A DNA stretch of 64,000 bases from Perognathus longimembris pacificus (GCF_023159225.1 NC_063172.1:41111832-41175831); one strand, 5' to 3'; positions 20,999 to 34,674 are shown, counted from the first letter of the stretch. Notes: generated by a model not told the origin, from the sequence alone. Translations and numbers: made by a program.

Positions 20999-23303
20999 AC
21001 ACCAACCTCTTTGTGTGTGTGATTAATATGTGTATGGGCACTCTACAAATCTATTTGAATAGAAGACCTTTCTGCTTATTTTGTCGAACTTGTCAAATGT
21101 TGACAATGTTCTCCCTTTCCCCCATCTCTTGCTTACCCTCTCCCTCTCCCCCCTCATCCTCTCCTTCTCATCCTCTTCTTGTCTTTTAAAATCATCACGT
21201 TGGTCAATTTGTTTACTCTGAGTTAATGGGTATTGAGTCTGTTCTGAGAAAACTTGACTGCAGGACCACCCAATCTAAGAAGTCAGAGCAAATGAAATAA
21301 TCCGTGAAGTCTTGGTAATTGTATAAATATGAGTCACTGTGAAATCATATACCACAAATGTGCTGTTGATAAAGACAAGAAGGTATATTTGGGCTACTTC
21401 CAATTTTTAAATGAGAAAACACCATTACAGCAGTGTTACTAATTATCCCAATTCATAAGAAGTAGAGGCTGTGAGACTAGAAAGTTACAGAATTGCTGAT
21501 TATTAGATTAAACCTTTGAGTGCCTTAATGACTATCTAATTACTAGATATAATTCTCAGTGTAGCAGTGGGAACACAAATGCTATTCCTAATATTTTTTT
21601 AAAAAAAGGTTTTTAAACCATTCATTTATTCAGAAAATTTTAGTGTCATTTTGTAATAGTAAAACATAGTTTAAAGTCCATTTAAGTTATAGTTCTATCT
21701 TTGTTTTCTTAATAGACAGTACTGTATCCAAAACTGGCTTTTGTTGGCATAGACAAATATGTCTCAAATTCCCCTATACATCTGTATATACAAGTATACA
21801 TAAATATGCATATATATATACACACATATACATTTACATTCCAAAGTGTACATCAGTCACTCTGATTTAAATTACTTGAAGTCTTAATGAATATGAGAAA
21901 TGTAGGGGATTTCATTTGAATCAGAAGGCAAGGTGACAATATTAAATATGATGTCCTACACATTTTATTAATGGCACTGCAAAAGTAAAGTCCATCTCAT
22001 GTAATTATTTCAGAGCTTTTGTTTTTGGTTTGTTTATCCTCAGAGCAAACCTATTTATGTTATTTGGCCATACTTGACACACACATTATTTTGGTCATCA
22101 TATTCACTGATCTTGTCATCCAAACAGGGACAATTTAATGCATGAGCCTGCAAATAAAAGGAACATACAGATGAATACTGAGATCATGAAATCTATTCCA
22201 TCATTGTTTACTCTGACAAACTAACCAAAGTAATTCTTCAACTAATCTTATTAGTCTTGATATCAACATCAGTCTTTGCAGTAAACTATCTATGATGAAT
22301 TTATGCAGCTACTTACTTCTATTTCCTATTAATAATGTGTTTATCACATAACTGCATGCAAGGGCTTAGCATTTTTATCTGGTTTATAAACACATTTAAT
22401 ACATTTGCTGTGCAAGTTTTAATGTGTTTAATAAAATGCTCTATAAACTTTATTATTAATGTATAAATTTCATAGATAACAGAGTAGAGAATATATCTCC
22501 CATATAGATCAAATTCCATATAATTTCTAATAATTTTCCTGTGTTATTTAGCTGCCTTCAGAAATATAGAATAAATGTTCTGAGGTACGCCTTGACTGCT
22601 GAATTATTACAGTAACAATAAGAACTACATGACAAATGCTGGCAAGTTGTGTTGAAATCAGTTTGAAAGGCAAAGTAATTCCAGCTGAAAATAACTATCC
22701 CTTAGGAAAAAATTGCCATCATTCAAACTATGCTAGCAGACCAATGGACTCTGTGCATGCACCAAATATTCCTCAAGAAAATGTTGTCTTTTTACTTTAT
22801 TTTTCTCAAGAGACACTAGTAATGAAGCTATACAGACATCTTTATATTTATGTTTCTTAGGCATACTATCAAATTTGATTTCTTACTCATAGTTCAGACC
22901 AGATAGCTTCATCCTCTTTTCTCAGATAATTGCTTCTCAGAAAATTTCATTTCAAAGGGGCCAGAAAGATCCAGAACGTAGTCAAAATCCATTTTTATTC
23001 AATAAAATGAAAAATACTACCAAACATATTTAAATGTATCTTTTGACTTTATGTTGATACTTCCTGTAAAGTGTCACTAAGCATCTTATTTACATTAAAG
23101 CAAATAAATGAATAAGCTTTCATAAGCTTCAGTACCTTAAAGACATAATGCCTGCATTCAGTCTTCCTCTAACCCATCACTGTTTCTCTCTTCTTGCCCA
23201 ACACTCCTCCTGCTCTCCTCAAGGGCAACTCTGTTGTGTTCACAGCCCTTTCTTCCCAAGAAACATTCATCTGAGAACATTCTAACCTACTTGGTAATGT
23301 ATA

Positions 23304-23336
<33 letters not shown>

Positions 23337-25720
23337 TGTGCACATTCCTTGAGATTTCCATTCTATTTCTTATTGGAACAGGCAATAATATGTGTTGTGT
23401 TATCTTGAATAGCAAAAGAGCAAAATTAGAGTTCAAATGCCAATGCAAGTATAGAAGCTAATTTGTATTCTAATCAAATAGATTCCTGAGCCTTGCGCCT
23501 ACAAGTGAGGCTGAAAGCATGAAATAAATATTTGAAATATTATAGAAAAAATATATTTAAAATAGTTTTGTTGGGGTTGCCCGTTGAGACTAAAAAAATA
23601 CTGTGGATCTTGATATTAATATTCAGAACCAACTTTCTATTTGGGTTGTTGGATTTTACAATGGTGGGTTCTGCCAAAGCTGAGGATGATATTTCAGTAT
23701 TAAGAACGTCTGAAAAGATTGTTGAGGAAATAGAGTTGGAATTTATTTGGTGAGTATCTATAATATGCTAACTAGTCTTTAAGTATCTGGGAGAAAGACT
23801 TATCCTCACTGTTTAGATAAGAAACAGTGTTCAGTTTGAGGAGTTCAATCACAAACATGAGGTTGATTTCAACTGGAAAGATTTGTTTTACTATCCTACA
23901 TGGTACATTAATATTTCTATAATACATTAAAAATGGAATAAATATTGCTCTGCTGCATTTGCCAAAATGAAAGACAAACACTTTATATTTTCCATCATAT
24001 GCTCTGTTCACCAGGAAAAATTAATAACATAGCTTGAATATTAATTAAAACAAAAGAGAAAGTGGAAGACACAGTAGAGATGACCACTTAGAGCTCCTCT
24101 CAGCCTGATAGAAATTTCCAATTTCTCCAAAGACAGTACATATGCAAAGAAAGGTCAGTATTTCTGAGGAAGTATATGAAGGAAAGAAGAACTTTGTGCA
24201 GTCTGATGAGATAATAAATCTTTACAACCAAAAATTCAGTTCATCCAAAAATTACAAATAGACTCATCATGTACTCCAACAATCCTACTTCTGTGTATAC
24301 AAGTGTGGGAATTACCTGTCCCCAAATTTCCTACTTTTTAATTTCCCCTGCTGGATGAAGTAAAGCTACTGAGCATATGGAGAAGGATTTTTTGAAAAAC
24401 ATTTGGAATACATTTTAATTTGGAAATCCAAACACAGCAATAGTCAGTCCGCTTTGTCTCTGGCTTCATATCATTTCTGTCATGAGCTCTTCTGTGTGCT
24501 ATCAAATAAATAAACATTTCTCACTCAAGGCAGAGCTCTGAAGCCAGATTAGACTGAGGCCAAGTGCTATTGAATTATAATTTAAGAGTGAACAAGACTA
24601 GAATAATTTGGCTCTTCAATATAAATAGTTTACTGTGTAATATTCACATGTTACTCTTGGAATATTTAATATTCTCCAGCTTTGGCAACAGTGTACCCAG
24701 ACAATGCATAGAGGGCAATAAGCCTTCATTTGCTGGCTGTGACATTTTAATCTAGCCAAGACTTAGTATTTGTTCAGCTGCTCAAATCCTCCTGTTATTC
24801 TTTGGTTCTCTGATTTTAATGTCCCAGTTTTTTTTAAAAGCTAGTTATTGCATCCTCAGATGATACCATAACAAAACAATAGAGTAACAACAAAAACTCA
24901 TTACACAGCCTAATTCCTTTCATTTGAAACCAAATTTTCCCTTAAGTAAAAAAATAGAAAAACTAGAAATATAGCTTGCAAAGTATACTAAGGCATAGCT
25001 AAAGAGCTGCCATTTCTAGGAATTACTAATTGTATATGGCAATTGGAATTTAAATTAACTTCAAAAAGTGAAACTGTATGTTTATTCACCATATAAACAT
25101 TGAAGTTCCAGAAGCCATATATAACCAGTTGTCATTGCATTGGACATTGCATATGTAGAGCATTTCTATTAATAAAGAAAATTACATTGGATGGTGTCAT
25201 TGAATGAATTCATTATAAGTGGCCCAACCATTTGTTCTTTGCTTCTTCTCCATCGTGCATGTCATGCTTTACCAGAAATGATATTAACTCAGATGACTGA
25301 CTCATGTTGTCATTGTGCCCAACTGAACATTTCTGAATCATGTTCTGGTAGAAGAACTACATCTCCAGTTTCTTATTGTCATGTATTCCATACAGTTTTT
25401 ACATAATATTTCCTCATGAGGTAATTAGTATGAACTTGAGAGAGTCATGACAATGAGACTGTGGCCCCAGGGTCCCAGCCATTTGTTGCTTCTTTCATAT
25501 CTTTCAAAACAGGTGGGAAAATACAGTTGGCAATCAATGATGTCTTTCAAGGGATACAGTAGAAATTTTCTAGTCCTGTAGGATTTTTTAATAATGCAAA
25601 TATAATAATTTAATTAAGAACTCAGTACTTATAATTTTAATGAAAAGATGCAAGTGAAAATAGCAATATAAGCAACTCTTCTGCAAAATCAGGATCTGAA
25701 TTTGTCATTAAGAAATATAG
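20999..25720. other. 4.7 kb mainly unrecognised AT-rich sequence
   Basis: The largest stretch with little recognisable content. It holds a pyrimidine-rich tract (21108-21187), a (TG)n run (23304-23340), TA/CA-rich sequence at 21780-21835, a possible old L1 piece at about 24238-24300 (CATCCAAAAATTACAAATAG, CCAACAATCCTACTTCTG) and a weak MIR-like start near 23745. No convincing exon was seen. Confidence 0.4.
23304..23340. repeat. (TG)n microsatellite
   Basis: About 18 TG units with one TA interruption. Confidence 0.95.
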
Positions 25721-25913
25721 GGGCTGGGAATGTGGCTTAGCGGTAGAGTGCTTGCATAGCATGCATGAAACCTTGGGTTTGATTCCTCAGCACCACAAAA
25801 ACGGACAAAGCCGGAAGTGGCACTGTGGCTCAAGTGGTAGAGTGCTAGCCTTGAGCAAAAAGAAACCAGGGACAGTGCCCAGGCACTGAGTCCAAAGCCC
25901 AGGACTGGCAACA
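25721..25913 (+). mobile_element. IDL-Geo SINE
   Basis: ID-like half from GGGGCTGGGAATGTGGCTTA, Geo half from AAGCCGGAAGTGGCACTGTG to CCCAGGACTGGCAAC. No clear target duplication and no long A tail, so it is older than the copy at 9368. Its sequence GCGGTAGAGTGCTTGC is closer to the plain ID form than the CCTAGTGGCAAGAG form of younger copies. Confidence 0.88.
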
Positions 25914-25974
25914 TATATATGCCAGCCTAAAAAATGTCTGTAATAATCTTACCTCCAATTAATTACCAAAACGT

Positions 25975-26066
25975 TGGGAGAAAAGCTTGGCTTAGGTGGT
26001 ACAGTGCTAGACTTGCACAAAAATGCTCAGTCTAGGCTATCAGCTCAAACAAACGCCAGGACTTTC
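25975..26066 (+). repeat. degraded Geo-like monomer with pyrimidine tract
   Basis: GGCTTAGGTGGTACAGTGCT and GCTCAAACAAACGCCAGGAC follow the Geo unit with gaps. A TC-rich run (26067-26128) follows. Confidence 0.4.
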
Positions 26067-26128
26067 AATCTCTCTCTCTCTCACTCTCGCTTTCGCTCCT
26101 GCTCTTGTTCTCACTTTCTCTCTCACGC

Positions 26129-26834
26129 ACACATATTCAGTAATCATCTATTGAAGCTTACACAAATAAAATGAAAATACTTCTGCTAAGCATAAATACA
26201 TCTTCTCCTTACTATAAACTAGGTAAAATTTATCTTCAGCTGCTGAGATTTTATAAGATTCAGTAGTGAAAACTGATCTATTTTTGTAGTTAATGATAAT
26301 ATCAAAATATTTGGATTTGATCATCTAAAGCCCAATTAACTTTTGCTAATTAGTTTAGAGCTTAGTTTTTGTAGCTGTTAACATGCGTATTTCAAATAAA
26401 CTGCAGCCAAACAAAAACAAAGCAGACTTAGTTGTGTTTAGCAAATGAAACGAATCTTTCTCATAGGCAAGAATATGGTGGGTAAATACTTGAACCATTT
26501 TTACACATTGCTAAGAGCAATGCTCCCTTCATCAATTCAAATTCTCTTGTTCTGTAACACATACAATATATTTTCAAATTACCCACAAAGCATTTGTTAG
26601 CACTTTTTCAAGAACTAAGTTAGGATTGGAAAATTCTTCCAAATGGGTCTAATCATATTATCTCCTAGAAGTTTTGAGAATAGGTGAACTGAAAGTTAGG
26701 AAAACCCAGGCATTAGTTTATATAATTGGATCGTGTGACACTTCTCATTTCTTTCTTATTTTGCTTCTCATTAATCAGCAATAGGCTTTATAGTCTCCAT
26801 GTCTATGTGGCGACAAATTCACACATGCACCCAT

Positions 26835-26835
<1 letters not shown>
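26129..26835. other. unrecognised AT-rich sequence
   Basis: Nothing recognised. Confidence 0.4.

Positions 26836-26879
<44 letters not shown>
26836..26879. repeat. (CA)n microsatellite
   Basis: 22 uninterrupted CA units. Confidence 0.97.
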
Positions 26880-26881
<2 letters not shown>

Positions 26882-26904
26882 TTTTGAGTTAGCAGAATTG
26901 ATTT

Positions 26905-29900
26905 TTCTTCTTTTTTATTGTCAAAGAGTGATACATAGGGGTTACATATACATATGAAAGGCAGTGAGTACATTTCTTGTTCTACTTGTTACCTCCTCCC
27001 TCATTTTGCCCCCTCCTCCCTCCCCATTTCCCTCTCCCCCCAAGAGTTGTGCAGTTTCTAAGTGTTGCTTTTTGAATGGTTTGTCTTTTTGTTCTTTGTC
27101 TCTCTATCCTTGTATTGCCTCTCCTTTTCCCCAGTTCTACTACCCATATCAGATAATTTCCAAGGTACTCAGATGTAGCACAGTGGTAGCAAGGGTAGGG
27201 CCACAGGAAGGGATGACAAGAGAATCAAAACTAGACAAACCACTCAGTCAAACAAACTGACAAGGAAAAAGAGAAAAAAAAAAAGTCGTACGAGTTTCCA
27301 TGGCATGCTGACAACAATCACAACAGTGGCACAACTCTTGTTTGCACAATGTGGAGTTCATTTCACACTTGGCATCTTCTTATGTGGTCATATGGGTATA
27401 GCTACTGGGGTATTTTGGTCTTCTACCATGACTAGCCTACTCCTGGACTAGCTATTCCCTGTGAGGGACACCATAGGGTTTATATTTCTTTGGGTCTGGG
27501 TCACTTCACTTAGTATGATTTTTTTTAAGTGCTTCCATTTCTCTATGAATGGGGCAGTGTCATTCCTTCTGATGGAAGCATAGAATTCAATTGTGTATAT
27601 GTCCCACATTTTCCTGATCTACTTGTCTATTGAGGGGCATCCTGCTTGGTTCCATGTTTTATCAATGACAAATTGGGCTGCGATGAACATTGTTGTGCTG
27701 GTGGCTTTAGTGTGGTTTTGCTTGTAGACTTTTGGGTAGATGCCCAAAAGTGGGGCTGCTGGGTCATAAGGGAGCTCTATGTTTAGCCTTCTTAGGAACC
27801 TCCATACTGCTTTCCAGAGATGTTGAACAAGTTTGCATTCCCATCAACAATGTAGTAGAGTTTCCTTTTGGCCACATCCTCTCCAGAATTTGTTATTATT
27901 AAATTTCCTGATAATAATCATTCTTACTAGGATGAGGTGGAATCTCAATGTTGTTTTGATTTGCATTTCTTTTATGGCTAGTGATGTTGAGCACTTTTTC
28001 ATGTGACTCTTGGCCATTCTCATTTCCTTTTAAGAGAAGTCTCTTTTTAGGTCTTTAGCCCATTTGATGAGAGGGTTGTTGGTTCTTTGATTGTTTGTTT
28101 TGGAGGAATTAACTTTTTGAGTTCTGTGTATATTTTAGATATCAGGCCTTTGTCCATTGTATGTCTGGTAAAGATCTTTTCCCAATCTGTAGGCTTTCTA
28201 TTTATCTTGGAAGCTATATCTTTTGCCCTGCAGAAGCTCTGCCATTTGATACAGTCCCACTTTTCCAGCCTTTCTTTGATTTGTTGGACTTCTGGGCCTG
28301 TGTTGCGGAAGGTTCTTTTAGTGTCAAAGAGTCCTAGAGTTTCTCCTATTTCTTCTTGCAGAGTTTTCAGGATATCTGATTTTATTTTCAGTTCTTTGAT
28401 TCATTTGGAGTTGATTTTGGTGCAGGGTGATAGTTAGGGGTCCAGTTTTAGTTTGTTACAGATGTTGACCCAGTTTTGCCAGCACCATTTGTTGAAAAGG
28501 CTGTCTCTGTTCCAACCTATATTTTTTGCTTCTTTGTGAAAGATTAGGTAGTTGTAGGTCTGTGGGTTTATTTCAGGGTCTTCAGTTCTGTTCCATTGGT
28601 CCTCAGGTCTGTTCTTGTGCCAGTACCAAGCTGTTTTTATTACCATAGCTTTGTAGTACAATTTAAAGTTTGGTATTGTAATTCCTCAACACTGTTCTCT
28701 CTACTTAGGGTTGTTTTTGCTATTTGGGGTTTTTTATTGTTCCTTATGAATTTCTGAATTGCTTCCTCCATTTCATTGAAGAATGATCTTGAGATATTGA
28801 TGGGTATTGCATTGAATTTGTTGATAGTTTTTGGTAATATTGCCATTTTCACGATGTTAATCCTCCCAATCCAGAAGCATGGGAGGTTTTTCCATTTCCT
28901 TAGTTCTGCCTTAATTTCCGTTTTTAGGTTTTTAAGAGTTGTTTCATTTCTTTGGCTAAGTTTATTCCTAGGTATTTTATGTTATTTGAGGCTATTGCAA
29001 AAGGTGTTGCTTTATTGATTTCAGCCTCGCTCTTCAGGTTGTTAGCATATATAAAAGCCATTGATTTTTGAGGACTTATTTTATATCCTGCTACTTTGCG
29101 AAAGTGTTGGATCAGCTCTAGTGGCTTGGAAGTAGAGTCTATGGGGTTGTTTAGGTATAGACTCCTGTCATCTGTGAAGAGAGAAAGCTGAACTTCATCT
29201 CTTCCTTTTGGATCCCGCTTATGTTTCCTTCTTGCCTAACTGCTATGGTTAGGAATTCTAGTACTATGTTGAAAAGGAGAGGAGAGAGTGGACCTCCCTG
29301 TTTTGCTCCTGGTTTTAAAGGGAATAGCTTTCACTTTTCACCATTTAGAATTATGCTTGCTGTTGGTTTGTCATAGACTGCCTTTATTATATTCAGGAAT
29401 TTTCCCTGGAATCCCAGTTTTTTCAGGGCTGTTATCATAAATGGGTGCTGTATTTTATCAAATACCTTTTCCACATACAGTGATATAACCATGTGATTCT
29501 TTATCTTGCTCTGGTTGACGTGGTGTAATACATTAATTGACTTGTGTATATTGAACCAACTTTGCATCATTGAGATGAATCCAGTTTCATCATTGTTTAT
29601 GATTTTTTTGAGGACTTGTTGAAGTCAATTGGCCAGAATTTTGTTGAAGAGCTTTGCATTGTTGGTCATCAAGGAGATGGGTCTATAGTTCTCTTTCCTT
29701 GAGTTGTCCCTGTTTGGTTTTGGGATTAGCGTTATGCTTGCATCGTAGAATGTGTTTGGTAGTGAGCTTTTACTCTCTATTTCATTGAAGAGTTTGAGGA
29801 GTGTTGGTGTGAGATCTGTTTTGAAAGCCTTGTAGAATTCCACTGTGATTCCTTTTGGACATGGGCCTTTCTTGGAAGGTAGATCACTTATTGTAGTTTC

Positions 29901-31745
29901 TGTTTCATTGCTGGATATGCGTCTGTTCAGTAGATTTATGTCCTCTTGGTTAAGTTTGGCCATATCAATTTTTGTTAAGAATTTGTCCATTTCTTCCAGT
30001 TCCTCAAATTTGTTGGCATATAGGTTTGCAAAATAGTCCATTATTATATTCTGTGTCTTTGTAATTTCTGTGGTCATGTACCTGTTTCATCTCGGATCTT
30101 GTTTATTTGCCTGTGCTGTCTACGATTTTTGGTCAGGTTTGGTAGGGGTTTGTTTTTTTGTTGGTGTTAATTTTTTCTTGTTACATTTTTCAAAAATTTT
30201 TTTCAACTCTTTGTTTTGTTGATTCTTTCTATGGTTTTTCTGGATTCCAGCTTATTTAATTCTGCTCTGATTTTAATTATTTGCTTCCATCTATTGGCTT
30301 GGGGTATGGTTTGTTGCTCTCTTTCAAGGAGTTTGAGTTGCTTTGTTAAGTTGTTGAATTGTGATTTCTCCAATTTGTTTATGTGGGCACTCAGGGATAT
30401 AAATTTTACTCTGAGTGAGTACTGCCTTGCTGTGTCCCAGAGGAGTTGGTAATTTTTGTGTTCATCTTGGTTTAGTTCAATAAACATTTGAAATTCTGTT
30501 CTGATTTTCTCAATGATACATTTCTGGTTCAGTAATGTATTGTTGAGTCTCCATGAGTTGTGCAATTTTCTTTGATGGCCTTTGGCTTTGAGCTCTAGTT
30601 TTATCCCATTGTGGTATGAGACAGTACAAGGGATAATTTCAATATTTCTGAATTGGTACAGTTTTGTTTTGTGCTGTAACATGTAATATATTTTCAAGAC
30701 TGTGCTGTGTGCTGCTGAGATGATGTATATTCTGGTGTTGTTGGATGGAATATTCTGTACATGTCAGTTAAATCTAGATGGTTTATGCAGTTGTTTAGTT
30801 CTGAGGTTTCTTTGCTCAGTTTTTGGCATGTTGATCTGTCCAGAGGTGAGAGTGGTATGTTAAGTCTCTGACAATCAATTTGTTTTGGTCTATGAGAGAT
30901 TTTAGAGTCAGTAGTGTTTGTTTGATGAAATTGGGAGCTCCTGTACTTGGTGTGTAGATGTTTAGGAAAGTTATGTCCTCCTGTAGGAGAGATCTCTTTA
31001 TTAGTATGCAGTAACCTTATTTGTCTCTTTTTACTGTTTTTAGTTTGAAGTCAATTGTATCTGATACTAAGATTGGAACACTGGCCTGGTTGTGGGGGCC
31101 ATTGCTCGATAGATTTTATTCCATCCTTTCACTTTTAGAATATGTTTGCTTTTGCTGGCAAGGTGAGTCTCTTGGAAGCAGCAGAAAAATGGATCTTGTT
31201 TTTTGATCCAAATTGTCAATCTATGTCATTTAATTGGAGAGTTAAGTTCATCAATATTGAGAGTTAGGATTGAGAGGTGATTGCTTGTTCCTTTCATCGT
31301 GTCTATCTTTGTAGGGACCGTGTCTTCCCCTTTTGCTTTACTAATCTGGAGTTGTATTTAGGAATGCTTTCCCTTTCTGGATTGTGGTCTTGGTGGCTTT
31401 CAATGTGGAAGACATCTTTGAGGATATTCTGTAATGCTGATTTGGTGGGGATCTATTGGTTCAATTTTTCCTCACTATGGAAGACTTTTATTTGACCTTT
31501 GGCTGTGAATGAGAATTTAGCTGGGTACAGAATTCCTGGTTGGAATTTATTTTTCTTTAGGATATGGAAAACATCATTGCAGGCTCTCCTTGCTTTCATG
31601 GTCTCCGCTGAGAAATCTGGGGTAATTTTGATTGCTTTTCCTTTATATGTGATCTCTTTTCCCTACCAGCTTTAAGCGTCCTTTCTTTGGCCTCTATTGT
31701 TCCTGTTTTGATTACAATGTGTCAATAGAAAGTCCTGTTCTTGTC
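26905..31745 (-). mobile_element. long 5'-truncated L1 (3' UTR, ORF2, end of the ORF1 side)
   Basis: The most complete L1 in the window, about 4.8 kb. On the minus strand the 3' UTR with its G tract lies at 26905-27447, ORF2 at about 27448-31296, and upstream sequence continues to about 31745 before similarity stops. The 3' tail at 26905 is short and impure. I could not identify a convincing target duplication, which suggests moderate age. No SINE interrupts it. Confidence 0.85.
27448..31296 (-). pseudogene. ORF2: L1 ORF2 (endonuclease-reverse transcriptase), broken
   Basis: ORF2 supplies endonuclease and reverse transcriptase for L1 copying. Here it is split into many frames. The minus-strand pieces at 30203-30697 (linker after the endonuclease), 29625-30077 (start of reverse transcriptase, with ITLIPKPNRDNSRKENYRPI), 29331-29570 ([12 protein letters not shown]) and 28434-28852 (C-terminal part, with [13 protein letters not shown]) appear in the correct order. 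The catalytic motif near 29170 reads F-T-D-D where most L1s have F-A-D-D. The stop is at 27448-27450; the start is inferred from the ATG near 31296. Multiple stops and frameshifts rule out activity. Confidence 0.8.
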
Positions 31746-31969
31746 TAACAGATTTGTTTTATTTTTGCAGAATAACATATTGATATTCTGATAATATGAA
31801 AAATTCTTATGTGAACATTTTAATTATTCAATAGATTGTCTCATCCTTGAAAGAAATCAAGCAACTTGAAGTCAAATGAAATATTTCATTCAACATTTAT
31901 GGTTATTAAGTAGAAGTATTGTCATTGATATAGATCACAAATAGATTTTTTTATTTTCTTCCTTTGGTA
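31746..31969. other. unrecognised AT-rich sequence
   Basis: Nothing recognised. Confidence 0.4.
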
Positions 31970-32115
31970 ATAGTGGAGTTTGAAATTAGGTCTTTGCACT
32001 TGTTTAGCTGGTACTATAAAACTTAAGCTATTACTCCAGACTGGCCTTTTGCAGATTATTTTGGAAATAGAATCTAAGTAGCTAGGATTACAGACATGAA
32101 CTTCTGTTGCCTGTT
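31970..32115 (-). repeat. old B1-Geo type SINE fragment
   Basis: TTTGAAATTAGGTCTTTGCA resembles the antisense Geo unit, and AAGTAGCTAGGATTACAGAC is the antisense of a B1/Alu-like start. Confidence 0.45.
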
Positions 32116-32540
32116 ATTGTCAATCAGATACTTGTCAAAATATAAAATTAAAGATCGGTATGTAAGTTGTGAAATTTTATGAAATTTTTATACCTTATTC
32201 TAACATAGTTCTGAATTTCTGGAAGTGACACCATGTTCTCTAAAAACAACACTTTGGATAGAAAGCAAGTAGAAGACTGAATATACTGTACTTTAGGTAA
32301 ACATTCCTTTATCACCAGCAGAACACTATCACATGAATACATGAAGAACATTTTTGGCATTAAATCCTTCCTTTCTAGTCAGTTAGAAAAAATGCTACAG
32401 AATTCCCCCTGTAGCCAATGCAATGGAATTTTTTAATTGTGATTTGTATAACACAAGAGGTATCACACTTCTAGATTTTATCCTGGAGAAATCTATTCCA
32501 ACAGGATGGAAAAGAAACAAACATCAAAATAGTAGTTTCA

Positions 32541-32751
32541 GGGGCTGGGAATATGGCTTAGTGGCAAGAGCACTTTTCTCGTATACATGAAGCCCTGGGT
32601 TCGATTCCCCAGCACCACATATATAGAAAATGGCCAGAAGTGTTGCTGTGGCTCAAGTGGCAGAGTGCTAACCTTGAATAAAAAGAAACCAGGCACAGTG
32701 CTCAGGCCCTGAGTCCAAGGTCCAGGACTGGCAAAAATAAAAAATAAAAAA
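32541..32751 (+). mobile_element. IDL-Geo SINE
   Basis: Complete dimer from GGGGCTGGGAATATGGCTTA through GGTCCAGGACTGGC and an A-rich tail. AAAATAGTAGTTTCA is repeated exactly at 32526-32540 and 32752-32766. A young copy. Confidence 0.93.
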
Positions 32752-32766
32752 AAAATAGTAGTTTCA

Positions 32767-33789
32767 AACTTAAAAAAAGTAGTTTCATATCTCTGACAGG
32801 CTCATGCTAAAACACATTTCAAAATATCATGTTCATTTGTGGGTTTTCCTATATTCAACAGTACATTGGAAAAAATGGATTGTTTTAAATATAGTTTCAC
32901 AAATGAAAAATTAAATTATATTGAAGATGAATATATCAGTAATTGTCATGTAAATTTACATTTCTGTAGCTTTATAGTTTTGATCAAAGAATATCTTAAA
33001 TATTAGTGTTAGTTAAAAATTTTCTTTCTAGACTGTACGTAATTGTCTTATAATAGTATTTGGAAAACTGGGGAGGAAATTTTAACGTGTGTAAGATGTT
33101 TTCATTTACCATTGATATAGTTAAGAAAGAACACAAGAAATTATTCTTTGACTTTAGCAGTTTGTAAGCAACCTATATATGGAAAATATTTTAAGCGACT
33201 TTTTTAATGTTTTTGTATTTCATATTTAAAATTAAAACATGATGTTTATATAATAATTTTGAATTATATGTACACATTTCACACATTATTTTCATTAATT
33301 TAGTTTTTTATAACTACAAATACAAATTTATGTTTTTAAATATAATTTAGTCACAACTGCTGAGTTGGAGAAGCAAATAAAAGTAAAAAAGTCAGTACAA
33401 CTCTTTAAAATAATAATAAAAATCAGTTACAATGAATACATGAAAGAATATTAAATCATGTAAGTTTAAAATGAAAACTGTATTTAATATTCAGTATTCT
33501 AAGGTGTATCAAAGTCAATGAGATAGTATTTCATTCATTTTGACTAAAATCAAAGGCATATTTTTAGAATTCCATATTTTATATATTTAATAGGTGTTAT
33601 TGAGGTTCTGGTTTCTAAGTCATGCAATTATGAGCTGTCACAGCATTCCTCCTTTATAAAATAGGGCTAAGCATTCATGCACAAAACTTCAATGTGCTGT
33701 GTGTACTTCGGTTAATGTGGTGATTTTTCCTTACATTAGAGCTGTAAGAATGCATCCTTTACTAATCAATCTACATAAAGATTAAATAG
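32767..33789. other. unrecognised very AT-rich sequence
   Basis: No gene or repeat recognised. Codon-free AT sequence throughout. Confidence 0.4.
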
Positions 33790-34075
33790 GATATGTGGGG
33801 AGCTATTATTCTCCCCATTTTACAGATGAAAGAGCAAAGGCAGGAGAGGTTTAGATCCACACCACAGGCTCCAGTGAAATGATGCTATTTTACTTGCTAG
33901 TGTGGTTCTCTCATGACCTCAAAGCACTAGACTGAATCGCTAATCCTCTTAATTTGACTGTGCAATTGGTAGGGGACAGGTACAATTATCCTCATTTTAC
34001 CTTAAAGGAGAATGAACTGCTCCCAAATGAGTGCTTTGTCTAAAGTATTTGGCAAGAGTTGGAAATTAGCTTTTA
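33790..34075. repeat. two MIR-type SINE remnants in tandem
   Basis: TCTCCCCATTTTACAGATGA at about 33812 and TTATCCTCATTTTACCTTAA at about 33985 both carry the MIR-type 'CCCATTTTACAG' core. In each case it is followed by a purine-rich block and a region like the CTTTGTCTAAAGT part of MIR. Both are very old, ancestral-mammal insertions. Confidence 0.6.
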
Positions 34076-34514
34076 CTTTGTACTTCATGGAAGTTATTCT
34101 TTTCCTTTACTAGCATCATTTGCTTTGTGTTGCTTAAATTTTAGAATTTAGAGACAATGAAAGTGTTTGTGATGTTTTATTTTGACTTTAACCATTGCAT
34201 AATGACTTATCCCAAAATTTTCCATAAAGATGAATCTATTTTAAAAATAGGGCTTATATCAAGGTAATTATATCTATAAAATTGCTAAGTAACACTGGAG
34301 TACTCTTTTAAATTGGCAAAAAAAATATGAGAAACCTACATAAGCAATAAAATAAAAACAATGATCCTGGTTTTATACCTTTGCTATACTACTGATTTCT
34401 ATGTTGGAAGCTTATTATTTATAAATCAGAATGTTTGTAAGTGTGCAAATGGTTGTGGATTACTAGATGACTATTTCTTCTGAGGTAAAAAATATTTATT
34501 TTTTAAGAAAGTAT
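34076..34514. other. unrecognised AT-rich sequence
   Basis: Nothing recognised. Confidence 0.4.
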
Positions 34515-34625
34515 TATTTTTGTAAAGGTGGTGTATAGAGGGCTTACAGTCACATAAGATAAAGAGTACATTTCTTTTTGAACAATGAATATCACCCCTT
34601 CCCTCACTCTCTTTTTTGGTATTAC
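34515..34625 (-). mobile_element. old L1 3' UTR fragment
   Basis: AAAGGTGGTGTATAGAGGGC, ACATTTCTTTTTGAACAATG and CCCTTCCCTCACTCTC match the start of the 3' UTR family at 36420. Related to 8497-8975. Confidence 0.6.
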
Positions 34626-34674
34626 TAGGAAGTATTTGTTCAATGAGGATGGAGAATGCATGCATGTTTGCATA

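Noticed and set aside
23234..23461. Frame with a Val-Cys repeat
   Set aside because: Translation of the (TG)n microsatellite.
20999..25720. Search for host exons in the largest repeat-poor stretch
   Set aside because: No frame with plausible length, splice sites and composition could be supported by eye; cross-species comparison would be needed to see conserved elements.
26905..31745. Possibility of an active L1
   Set aside because: ORF2 is split by many stops and frameshifts, the ORF1 side is truncated and the tail is degraded.
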